In this document: in pieces, positions 24,501 through 34,850 of the stretch
Position numbering within the stretch: the stretch's first letter is position 1
Layout: each line of letters opens with the position of its first letter
From: Hymenolepis diminuta
Lineage: Eukaryota; Platyhelminthes; Cestoda; Cyclophyllidea; Hymenolepididae
Assembly: GCA_900708905.1 (NCBI GenBank)
Contig: CAADRB010000062.1
Location: 312,595-376,594, forward strand
DNA: 64,000 bases
Direction of reading: 5' to 3'
Made by a program: the position numbers and the translations under genes
The notes under the pieces: generated by a model
Database searches by the model: none
What the model saw: only the letters and a program-made list of their open reading frames with translations
What the model was told of the DNA's origin: nothing

Positions 24501-27500
24501 AATTAATATGTAGGTTTAAAATATCACTACACCTTCCCAAATATGTAAAACCCCGAACGGAGTTCAGAGGTCTTCAAATTAATTAACTAATTTTAATTCA
24601 CATAACAGAAATAAACAATCTCTTTCTTTGATAACTTTATCTTCTGATCGTGTAGTATTAGGCATTTCAGGTGTTCGAAATCGATAAGGGCTTATCTAGA
24701 AATAGAAACCGGATATCCATTACATAAAGGCAAAGTTTGCAATTATTTTCTTAGCCGTCTTTAACGCTTGTTCATCGTACTTTTTGCTTTCAAAGGTTTT
24801 GTAACTAATTAGTTGCCCTTTATAAATGTGCGATTATTCAGACTTAAGAAGCAAGAAAAGAGAAATCTTTTAGCTCAGGTCAGGTGGATGACTGACAGAA
24901 TGAATATTTTTAAAATAATTCTACATAGGAGAGGAGATTTTGTTGTAAACAGTGAATCTAAGGCAAAATAATCTTTATTTAAAAAAACATTACAGTTCTT
25001 AAAGTCCTTACTGGTGGAATTAGAACTATCATAAATATCTAATAAATCCACGACATTTTACGTGATAATCATGGCAGATTATTGGAAGAAAAAACTGTTA
25101 TTTTGTTCTTAACTTTATGATTGCTTTTTTTCACTTCGTGTCAGAGCCCAGATGGTACGCGTTTGGCCGCCGGATCAATAGCTGGAATTGTGAGTATCGT
25201 GGATCTTCGTTCGGGGGCAATTTTTCCTTTGGATGGTCATGCCACTCCTGTCCGCTCTGTTGCCTTTTCACCTGATGGCCGTCTTCTAGCTTCCACAGCT
25301 GATGACAAGCTGATTCGCATCTATGACGCGTGAGTCATTTCACCTCCCCTTTTATTACTCTTATTTTATATAAGTAGTACGTCATCATCAACAGTAATCT
25401 TAAAGAGTTATATGCTGGAGTTAGTCTGATTTTTTGCCTTTTTTAATTAATAATTCACACTATTTACTTATTAGAAGTTGCTTCAAACAAAGTAGCCTAA
25501 ATAACCGTCATTAGACTCCATGGTAGTAGGTTTTTATTTGACTCTTATATTGGGATGAAAGAGATTTAATTCATTGTCTGTTTTCTCTATTTCGTTACAT
25601 GGTATGCTCATTTAGTTTCAGTAGTTAATTGGTGGAGTTACTCCATGTGAATCTCATGTTTTACACATTCATATTTAGCAGTATTAGACCCAGAAAGGTT
25701 CGTATTAAAGGAAATGTAGCACTTTAGAATCTAACTTAGACATTGTACCTCAACCTTCGTAGATCAGTATTAACTGTTTTGAATTGTCACTTAAAGTCAT
25801 CGAAATTGCTTTGACTGCTTTCGAATCAACGTCAGCACCATCTTATATTTTGTTGGTATAACGGTATTTAGAACATAATCCTTCTAAGGTATTAATTACC
25901 AGCATTCAAGACAAGCTGACACAAATATCCTCTTTTCTGGGTAGTGATTATGGAGTTTAATTAGACCCTTTCCCTTTCCCAAACTCTCCTGCCAGGGGTG
26001 TCAAAATTGTGACAGGGTCTAGTTATGAATTCATAGGTGGAGAAAAATGTCGTGGTTGTACATTTAAATATCCTACATCGTCTTATGATACATTTATTCG
26101 TTACACAGTCTGTTTTGAAATTTGCTATTAAAGTTGAATATTATGTGGTCTACAATAGCCAGGTTCGTTCACGATATATCTCTGCATAGACAGTCATACT
26201 GTCTATCTTTCAAAACTGCTTGTTAATGTCCACTCTGTCCAATATTTGTCTTGCGGTATTTTAAACCATGTTCCATCAATCGTATCTAATGAAATGTTAG
26301 ATGTACTACCAATTTTAAATGGGAAGTATCGTTGACCTTTTTTATTCATACTTAATTAGCGGGTTACGAAAATTATTTAATATTTTTATAATTTAAAGGT
26401 ACTTATTCATTGGTACAGTAAAGGCCGCCTCAGCGGTAATGTTGGTTGCTTACTGAGGTTACACTCGGGCTACAGTTGCTCATCTCCACAAGATCCGTAC
26501 TTTTAACGTTGGGTGTCACTTTTATCATTAAATCTAACAAATAGGTCACTGAAAAATTCTTCGTCTAATATTTCAAAAGCAGTTTTGAATCTGGTGTAAC
26601 TCAAATGGCATTCCATCGGCACATACCGTAGAAATTAATACTTGAATTGATTTGAGTAATTATGTTCATGTTAAATACCGCCGACGGTTCCAAATATTTC
26701 TTGTAAAAAAAGAGTTGTTCTGGTCGAATGATGCGAACCATTTTCTCATTTTTCAGTTAGTTAAATATTTACCTTGACTGTTTAAATAGTGTGTTCGCTA
26801 TCAAATTTTCGGTTTCATTGACTTTTAACTAGGGAGTCAGTTTGATTCTGCAAAACGAAATGACACTTTCCGATTATTTCTATTAGACTACAGAGGGTTA
26901 AGGTTTAATCCATTACCGATATGCGTGATTAAACACCTATACGATGAAATTTTTAGTTCAAATTAACTTTCTCCATTATTAAGAATTGCTTTTCGTTTTT
27001 CATCGATTTTTTCTGGTTGACACACTTTGGCTTATTCTTGATTTCCTCTTATTTATTGCTCACACTTCTACTCTGGGCTAAACATGGAATGAATGTCGCC
27101 TTTGTCATCTCCTAATAGAATAATTGGAACAAAATTATCTCTCCCCTTTCTATCTTATTTATAGTGAAAATCGTAAAAGTTATGCAGAGTAATAGTTTAT
27201 TTGTACTCCTCTTTACGTATGACTGCATGAGCTGTAGCTTATCAACAGGCCTTCTGTTAAAATTTATTACTTATGTTCTTCTCTATTCTTCTATTCATGG
27301 GATCTCTGCCTCGTTTTTTTTTGTTTTCTTTATTTAAGAAGTTCTGCTTTTTTTGCCTGTCTTGCTTGAAATATAAAATGTCATTATGAAATCGGAAGTA
27401 AATCTATCATGATTAACGGATTCTTCAAAACCTCTTATTTTAGTTTTTTTGTTTTGGTCGTGACCGTCTCATATTCCAATTTCTTGCGTGGATGTTTGAT

Positions 27501-29067
27501 GGGTTCTTCCATTTCAATAATATTTATTACTTATTATTTTCGTTGGTTACTTTCTTCAATTTTTGTTATCGCCGTCCATGCCGATTTCTTGTCAAGTCCC
27601 GATTCAACAATAGGGAATAAAGCCAGGTTTTACCGCTAGACTTTCATCGCTCGATGATTTGCACTACATTGTCTTTATTGCCGCTTTTTATTATTCTTCC
27701 GTTCCGTTCCTGAATAATGGGTTTATATTTGGCTAGAATTAAAGGGAGTTAGTGGTGGCTGAGTCAAAGTATCGTTACAGTACCTGTTATAATGAATGCT
27801 AATATAAAATCAGGTCTTTTTCAAAGGGGGTAGAATTTAATTAAATAAAACCCTATTTCTATCAATAATAGGAGGCTGTGTTTCTATACTTGAGAAACCA
27901 AAATAGAGATTAATAAAAGGTAAATAAGATTTTTTTGCATGATAGTATACTGATAGTATAACTTTCAAAACATTCCCACATTACTGGCATAAATTTTAAA
28001 TATCGAAGTATATCTTTGTATTACTAAGGAAACCATCGTGTTGTAATCACAAGATTTTATCCCCTGAGTGAGGTATTTGTTTATCTTATGGTTTCGTTAA
28101 CTGTTTTGCATTGTTTCATTTCATTATTTTCATACTGGTGTTCATTTTCTATCCGTAGGTATTACTACTTTTTTCAGCCTTAACTTCTACGTTTCAAGTA
28201 ATGTCATTTTTCTATTCCGTTATATTCTAGATCAGGTTATTTTGTTATTTAAAGAACTATTAATTTCCACATTCATCTAGTTGTCATTTAAATTCTCAAG
28301 ATTCGGTGCAATAATATGCTTTTTGTTATGACTTTGTAAAAGACAGTTGTTATTTTTTCTGCATTCGGTAGATCATTACTACTTGTATTTCGTGTCCTTG
28401 TTCAAGTTAGAAATTGCACTAGAGGATATCTATCAGTTAAGGAGAAAGTTTGAAACTTTGATTTCTTTGGCAGAGTTTGTAAAATTGACATGGTGAGGGA
28501 ATGATCCTCGCAAAAAATTCTTTCTTAACTGACAATCCTTTTTTTAGTCACGATGGCCGTCTTGTTGTTCCCAGCCTTCAAGGACATTCCTCTTGGGTAG
28601 TATCCGCCGCTTTCAGTCCGGACAATAAGCATCTGGCCACTGCTTCTGCCGACAGGACTGTCCGAATTTGGGATATTGCTGCGAAAGCTGAGGAACATCA
28701 ATTTGCGGGTTCCGATGACCAGGTATGTCATTCGGAGGTTGACTTGAGGTACCTGTAAGTAGTATTTTACGCCGATGGAAAAGTGATTAACATGCTCTTT
28801 TGCAAAGTCCGAAGCCACGAAATCAATACCCACCACCGCACAACCAGTGTTGTGGGCGACCAATGGTATTATCATATTTGATAAGTAGCCGAAATTTCTC
28901 TGCTTCCTTCCAGTATTTTAAATATACCCAGAGCTGCTGAAATTTTATAAATGGTAATGTGCGCCATTTTCTTTTAGGTTTGGTCCGTGCGGTACAACAA
29001 CGATGGCAGCAGACTTCTCTCGGTGGGTAGTGATGGAAGTGCCGTTGTGTACTCTTGTCCATGTTAA
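12560..29067 (+). CDS. WDR61: WDR61 (SKI8) WD40 protein, seven exons
   Basis: Exons: 12560-12587, 12800-12905, 21138-21252, 22575-22781, 25145-25329, 28548-28722 and 28978-29067, all phase-consistent, coding about 301 residues plus an initiator Met (human 305). Order matches human WDR61: AHNEAIW, DNSLKLWEW, LDGHRLGIVSVDI, WSVAFSPDSRFVATGS, GVESHKQ, SPDGTRLAAGS, LDGHATPVRSVAFSPDG, GHSSWVVSAAFSPD, DRTVRIWDI, DQVWSVRYNNDG, and a C terminus VVYSCPC. It should form a seven-bladed propeller that serves in the PAF1 transcription complex and in the cytoplasmic SKI RNA-decay complex. The start is unclear: an in-frame ATG lies at 12515, but a strong acceptor at 12559 suggests trans-splicing, with an AUG from the leader. 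Intron 3 begins GC rather than GT. AATAAA occurs at 29495-29500. Confidence 0.92.
14280..14450 (+). repeat. Dispersed repeat family B, copy 1
   Basis: Shares TTTTGGAACGTGAACT, then CCATTT..TAAATA, then a CTCTTTGACACCTTGACATT-like block and a C-rich CCTCTCCCTCCC tail with copies at 43655-43830 (plus) and 44940-45105 (minus). Aligned by eye; identity is moderate. No coding content. Confidence 0.5.
15435..16065. other. Assembly gap (N run)
   Basis: 631 consecutive undetermined bases in WDR61 intron 2. Any apparent reading frame across it is meaningless. Confidence 1.
21253..22574 (+). other. WDR61 intron 3 with GC donor
   Basis: The exon ends LDNQ and the intron starts GCAAGT, a GC-AG intron; the acceptor is CTTCTAG. 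A partial repeat family B copy lies at about 22105-22240 (an ATTGTACTATCTGGTTCCAAAAA-type start and an ACTCTTCAGTGCTTTGACGTTGC-type middle). Nothing coding was seen. Confidence 0.7.
22782..25144 (+). other. WDR61 intron 4
   Basis: 2.4 kb, GTGAGT to GTGTCAG. AT-rich. A perfect 14-base palindrome AGAGTTCGAACTCT lies at about 23490-23503. No exon, RNA gene or clear repeat was found. Confidence 0.6.
25330..28547 (+). other. WDR61 intron 5
   Basis: 3.2 kb, GTGAGT to TTTTTTTAG. AT-rich, no recognisable feature. The flanking exons join in phase 2, restoring an Ala codon before HDGR. Confidence 0.6.
28775..28870 (+). repeat. Diverged SINE-like fragment in WDR61 intron 6
   Basis: Aligns by eye with the tRNA-like head at 34648: GTGATTAACATGCTC against GCTAACGTGCTC, then AAAGTCCGAAG..CACG and an ATACCCA/TGCCCA block, then CCAGT and ATGG. 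Same strand as the other two copies. Strongly mutated. Confidence 0.4.
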
Positions 29068-29855
29068 TATCAATGAAAGCGCTCTTTCACATTTTTGTGC
29101 TACAACCACTCACTTTTATGCTTGTATATAATGCATTTCGGGTATAAGACATTATCGGATTATAAACATGGGAATATTGTGAAAGTTGGTCAGAAAAGTT
29201 TGATCTGACTTAAATATTAGTTTGAATCTATTTGAATTTGAGATTGCATCGAATACCGACTGTCTCTAACTTTAAAATGGTTAGTGGCTAAGATAAATGT
29301 TTGCTAATGCTAATCTGCTCTTCATAGATAATCACATAAAATGGAATTCCTTAGAGGAAATCGAAAAAAATAAATAAACCTCGGTTTATTATTTGGATAG
29401 GCTATTTAAAGTTGTGTCAATATCACAATTTGGAGAGGTTCTGGGCATAATAAACGCCCTTCTCCAAAGCATTTGCTATTTAGCTGTATGAGAAAATAAA
29501 GCAGAACCATCTGTTCACTTAGACTGATTCACATTGGTTGGTAAACAAACAAATCTGTAAAATATCAACAAAGTTAGTTGAAATTAATTCGATCTCCCTT
29601 TAATTTTTATCAGCTCCCTCAATCAGTAGTTCACTGTACGTTCTACGGACCACCTTCTAGACTATTGTAGTAATGGAAAACATAACATAGACGAAATAAA
29701 TAAGGCGTCTTAGATTTTTATTTCGGAAGATTTTCTGTTTACGGGGTGTTTAAGGTGTCCTCAGATGCACTTTTAGAAAAACAGAAAATAAAACGTTTAA
29801 TGACTGAAACTTATAACTTCTTGTGACAGAGCAAATAAACATAATATTGATCTGG
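29068..29855 (+). other. WDR61 3' UTR and flank
   Basis: Non-coding AT-rich sequence. Poly(A) signals are possible at about 29370 (AATAAATAAA type) and 29495-29500. Nothing else was recognised. Confidence 0.5.
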
Positions 29856-29859
29856 ATTT

Positions 29860-30400
29860 TATTCCATATGTCCTCCGGGTTCTATCACTCAGTTCGAGTT
29901 CGGAAGTATCTACAAGCTTTCATCAGGTTGTCCTTGTTGATAAGCTCAATTGCTCAGGCATTGCTTCCATCAGAGATGAAGATTTGGTGTTATGGCGATG
30001 CCTATTAACTTTCCGCTCAACCACGTCCCATCCCACACGTAATAGTCTAATGGATTAAGGTCTGGTAAGTTAGGAGGCTGCTATAAGTTTGATGTAACAT
30101 GATCATGAAAATTCTCGGTCATCTAATCCTGGGTTTTGGGAACTCTATGGGGTGGAGCCGAAGACATAAGGTCTTCTTCCATTGACTACACTGTCTATCC
30201 AAGGCAGCTTAATAATGGTTTGAAGAGTCTCCGCATAGGCATATGTATCTGCATTGACTCTAAGGCCCTGTGGAAAAAGTGGAAGAGTTACAATTTGTCC
30301 CTCCCTCCTAACAATACCGGAAAGCATCACTGTTAGTGGAAACTGTGTGCATAACAGTTGGAACTTCAGTGGAGTCCGCCCCCCACATAGTCACCTATTT
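29860..30400 (-). pseudogene. Dead mariner transposase fragment
   Basis: Three frames on the minus strand carry successive parts of a mariner transposase. 30145-30330 has LSGIVRREGQ, FPQGLRVNADTY and WIDSVVNGRRPYVF. The next piece (about 30028-30150) ends in LPDLNPLDYYVW, the diagnostic catalytic-region motif. After another frameshift, VERKVNRHRHNTKSSLMEAM runs to about 29940. In-frame stops and at least two frameshifts are present, and the DGAP-type catalytic Asp segment appears deleted after PYVF. The N-terminal DNA-binding part and terminal inverted repeats were not found. Confidence 0.8.
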
Positions 30401-32480
30401 CTTGGATTGACATTGATTCTATCATATCTACCTATTTACTAGCAGGCATATTTTTTAATGCGATATGGTATCTGCGTCGCCTATTGTCGCTATACTTAGC
30501 TATCGCCTTGGTACAAGTTATTCGTCCAGGCCCATTTTTATGAGGAGAAAGTCGAGATTGATGGTGGAAATGACCTATGATGAGGAATCCGACCAGCTCC
30601 CCTTTATCATTTGATGGATTTCACGATTTCAGATGCTCGCAAATATTTAAAATTGTCATTTTTGTATCACATTGGGAATATTTATGAAAGCAGTAATAAT
30701 AATTAGTGAAGTTCATGTAAAAATATTTTTTCTTAATTTATACTTGGAGAAATAAGAGCGTCTTTTTGAACGCTAAGATCTAACTCATTGGAAACCTTCA
30801 CTTATAAGGCAGGATGGAAATTACTAAAAAGTGACATGACATTTCAGATGTAAATGCCTTTGCATGACTAAATTTTTCCCCTTTAGTAGTAAATCTTGAA
30901 TCAGGTTGTGGTAAATGACGTGTTTTTAAACCGATGAACCTGACAAATTCGTAAAAGATTGCCTAAAGAAATTAATTTTCCATTTTATACTGTGCAAACC
31001 ATTTTCATTCTATTTAAATGGGTTTCATAAGAGCTAAAACTGATTTAAACTCCGGCAGGTGATTTAATTTTCTGGATCAAAACTTCATATCATTACATAC
31101 TGATTTATCCCTAAATGAGATGTGATTTATGAAACAGTGCTTTTGGAGAGTCATTTTGTCTATTACTGTATCGTTTAGTTTTAAAACCAACCTCAAAAGT
31201 CATAATTAGATATTTTATTTAGAGAAAATCATTTGTTTTATAATCCTCTTTTCCTTTAATTGAATTGGACGAATTGGAATCTGTTCCAATATCTGATAAG
31301 GTTAGAAAAGTTCAAAATACGAGCGATCATGAAAATATTTATCATAAATTTGAAACCCATTCGTAGATTGGATTGCATTTAAATTTGACTCAATTTTTTT
31401 AATTTATTTTTTACCACCCGTAAAATAGAATTACTTTAGCGCGAACAATTAGTTTATTTTCGAGAAACACGCAAAAATGTACTTTTGCTACGTCGATCAC
31501 TTATGGGAAATTCACAAAATTCATATCAACCCATCCATCGAGGACCCCGTTATTGATAACTGCTTCCCATCTTAATTTAATAACTGTCAAATTCATTTAT
31601 ATTCGATAGATGTTTTTAGCAGACTTTATGGAAATCTTTTTCCAATAATTCTATATTGTTCTATTCAATGATCTTATTGGATAAAAGCAAATATTTTTAT
31701 CCAGGAAAAATTAATCAAAAAGTTTTATTGCTGATTATTCATTTATTTTTTGAGTGTTAAAATGTGCCAAATTTGCATGGTCGTTGCTTTGTAGCATATT
31801 TGAGAAAAGCCCGTCATCGCGTCAGGTGTTTAGGTTATAACAGGTGTCGAATGCATATTATTTACCATCTTTGATGATTTCTACAATGCCAAAGGCGAAA
31901 AGTCTTCGGTTCCATAATAAACAGTGGATTTCTCAATACTTCACAAACTGATTAGGTACTTATCTGAAGAAATAAAGATTCTTTCTGCAAAAATTGGGGC
32001 TAAATATTCTTTTGATATTCTTATCACATCACCTACTAATTATTTTCCTACTAATATTAGAAACCATCTTCTATAGTCGGTTATACCCTTCTCTCCCAAG
32101 ATACTTTCTGTTGCAACTCCTGTTCAACCGGCCAATTATGACATGAAGTTGCATCCATCAGTCTGAGATAGTAAAAAGTAACAGGTCACACACTGCAGCT
32201 AGCCGAACAGCAACCATCCCCGAAATCCTTTCTGCTTGGTCACCATACAAATTGAATATGCTACGTAAGGGGACCTTTTGCTTCCTCTAGAACTCATGAA
32301 TCGTCCACCGAGTTCAAGTCTCTAAAATGTCCCGGTCACCAATCGGAACTAGTGGATGATAAATGCTAGCTGCCCGAAGAAATCGGTCTAGCAAGACCTG
32401 TTTCTCTCGTAAATGAAATAGTGTTAAAAGTGGTTGCCCAAAACACAGGCGAGACTAATCTAATGGCTACATTCATTTTT
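30401..32480. other. Intergenic, no gene recognised
   Basis: AT-rich to about 31850. The last 400 bases are more balanced in composition and probably belong to the retroelement whose integrase follows, but no domain motif could be read with confidence. Confidence 0.4.
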
Positions 32481-32499
32481 CCCCAGAATCCTCTTATGT

Positions 32500-33175
32500 G
32501 CTCTCAAAATAAAGTTCCTTGGTCTCACATTGATCTCAGTCTTGGCGGATCTTACTAAGCAACCTCTTCTCCCGGTGAATTCATATCCAAAGTGATCAAA
32601 TATCATTTCCCTTAAAACCGCCACAACTGGCATCATTATCAACACACTTCGCCAGGCAATCGTCACTCAAGGAATTCCAAAAATTATTGTGTCCAGAAAT
32701 GTAACCCATTTCTCTTCTACTCGATTTGTGGATTTTTACCGTGGTCTAAATATTTCCTTTTACACTCTCCACCTAGTCTCAATGGAGTGGATGAGGAACT
32801 TGTCGACAATGTGAAAAGGTAACTTTTCATGATATAAGGGGAGAAGACAGTGGAAGAGAATCTTAAATCTCTAATCTACAGTTACTGGATGACGCCTAAA
32901 GTTGGTGTCCAAGTCTGGGTAGAAAATATTTACGTTATCGGTTTGCAGATGTATCTTTCACATCAAAAACGGATGCAAAAAAGATCTATCCGGACATATT
33001 TTGCCTCTCTCCGCCGTGGAATCCCGAAACTCCTGAGGCCAGACTGTTACTCAGAACGCTTCAGAAGATCTCGGAAAAGATTGAAGGTGGAACCAGCATC
33101 TGAAATTATGGATCAACTGCTTTCGCCAAAAAGTATGGATAGAACTGATTCGCTCTTATCCAAGAAAAGTTAATA
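32500..33175 (+). pseudogene. Dead Ty3/gypsy integrase fragment
   Basis: Plus-strand pieces match the integrase core: WSHIDLS (about 32521), then KTATTGIIINTLRQAIVTQ and GIPKIIVSRNVTHFSSTRF (about 32610-32730). The second catalytic Asp of the family's VSDNG-type motif is Arg here. A frameshift follows, after which NGVDEELVDNVKR (about 32780-32818) matches the segment with the catalytic Glu. A further open stretch to 33173 (PKVGVQVWVENI, later RRSIRTYFASLRRGI) is the likely C-terminal part. Inactive on sequence grounds. Gag, RT and LTRs of this copy were not found. Confidence 0.65.
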
Positions 33176-34647
33176 TAATTATTTTATTGGTAATTATTTA
33201 GATATGATGTATATTTGTTAAAATGTGCTAAATTGGAAGGGGGAGTGATTGCCGTGCAGAATTTTAGAGTAAAACTTACCATCATTGAATAGTGGATTTG
33301 TGGCTAATTAAATTATAAAATGCCTATTATATATATGAAAAATAAATTGATATTTGTGCAGAAAAGCATTTAAATAATCACTAGGTTCTGGTATTCTGTA
33401 TTAATTGAAAGTAAAAAATCAAAAATAACTACAAGGGGTTTAATTCCCGCAGAGTACTGAATTTCTTATTTTGCACAGTTCGAGGCACCGATTTGGATAA
33501 AAAATCCTTGTAATTCGAGCAAGTGGGTCAGTACACTGACATCGCACATCTATTATTAAGTTCATTATTTAAAGACTGTATCAAGGATGGTTTCAAAGAT
33601 AATATTTAATGTGTAAGGAGAAGCAGGTTGAGAAATCTGGATATCTTGTTTCTAAAATCAACGATTTCTGAAAGAGCCAAATTGCAATTGACTCCTTTTT
33701 GTTTATCAGGCCTGCATGGTTTAAGAATTTGGAAGTGTTCCAAGAATTTGAGGTTAAAGCCTAGCTAGAATGGAGTCTGAATGGGAGTTACAGTCGTTTT
33801 TTCTCAAGAACAAAGGAGTGCGTTTGTCCCTTTTTCTTAACTCGCATTTTACAAACCAATTTAGATCCATCTTATACCAAAAGAAGGCATATATGGAATT
33901 CGATTATTTTGAAACATCCATTGGTGGTGCCACTTCCATTTTAGAACTTACTGGACTATCAAGTTGCAGAGGCTGCGATTTTGACCAGTACATTTTGCAT
34001 TTTAAACGATTGTTATTTATTTTTTCAAGTATTCGCGAGCGCCTATTTCGTCAAGGCAGAATTTGCACAGCGACTTCACGCAGTGTTTATAATTGCTTTA
34101 TCTTCAAGGTAATCGTGTATACATTCACGATAAATTTTCGTTTGAAGATTAAATCGGAATCTATCTAATCTTCTCCACGGTACAACAAACTAAGGACCCT
34201 TGATTTTTTAATTTTTACCCATTAATTTTAATTGAAAGTAGACATATTACGTTTAAATTATTGTGGGCTAATTTTAATTAACTTAAAACTATACTCGAGC
34301 AAAAAATGAGAGATCTAAGGATTTCTCTATCAACTATAGGGCTGTCCTTTATAATTAGAAACAGGTACGTAGCATAATATATCAACATCTTTGGTGAACT
34401 ATTAACTAACATCAGTATTTCAAATCTGATTCTGCCACTATTACCGAGAGAAAACAACTTAATTGAATTTTTACTTAACTCCGAAATTTCACACATTCAC
34501 TTTTTATGTTACATCATAAACTGCAGGAAGGCAAATAGAATTTGTAAAAGTTTACTGCGGAAATACAATTAAAAAATATTCTAATAAATAACAAAGAAAA
34601 GGAATCGAGTTATGGGTGAGAATAAAATTGGGATACGAAGAGTGTGT
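33176..34647. other. Intergenic, no gene recognised
   Basis: AT-rich. A 132-codon open frame starts at ATG 33770 but has no recognisable domain, no homologue I know, and no splice or poly(A) context; it is not called as a gene. Confidence 0.5.
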
Positions 34648-34850
34648 ACTGGTGGCGCAATGGCTAACGTGCTCGTCTGTGAAGTTAGAGGTCACGGGTT
34701 CAGTGCCCATAAGTACGTACCCAGTATGAAGAATGGCCAACCGCATTAGTTAAATTTGGCCAGTAAAGAGACTGTCAGAATTCGAGTTTTCCACCAGGGA
34801 GGCTTAATGACGCCACCCCCCAACCTTAGTTGAGCGTGGGAATTAGTTAG
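34648..34850 (+). repeat. tRNA-derived SINE-like repeat
   Basis: The head resembles a tRNA gene: a TGGCGCAATGG A-box-like segment (about 34653-34663) and, 40 nt on, CACGGGTTCAGTGCCC resembling a B box (consensus GGTTCRANNCC, one mismatch). A unique-looking body with CCACCAGGGAGGC and CGCCACCCCCCAACC follows. Related, more diverged copies lie at 47065-47190 and 28775-28870. Composition is clearly higher in GC than the flanks. Confidence 0.6.

Noticed and set aside
28525..28875. 116-codon minus-strand open frame
   Set aside because: It lies antisense to WDR61 exon 6 and runs into the SINE-like fragment; its similarity to the minus frame at 34552-34746 comes from the shared SINE.
33770..34168. 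132-codon frame with ATG
   Set aside because: Long for AT-rich DNA but with no recognisable domain, splice context or poly(A) signal; kept only as a note.
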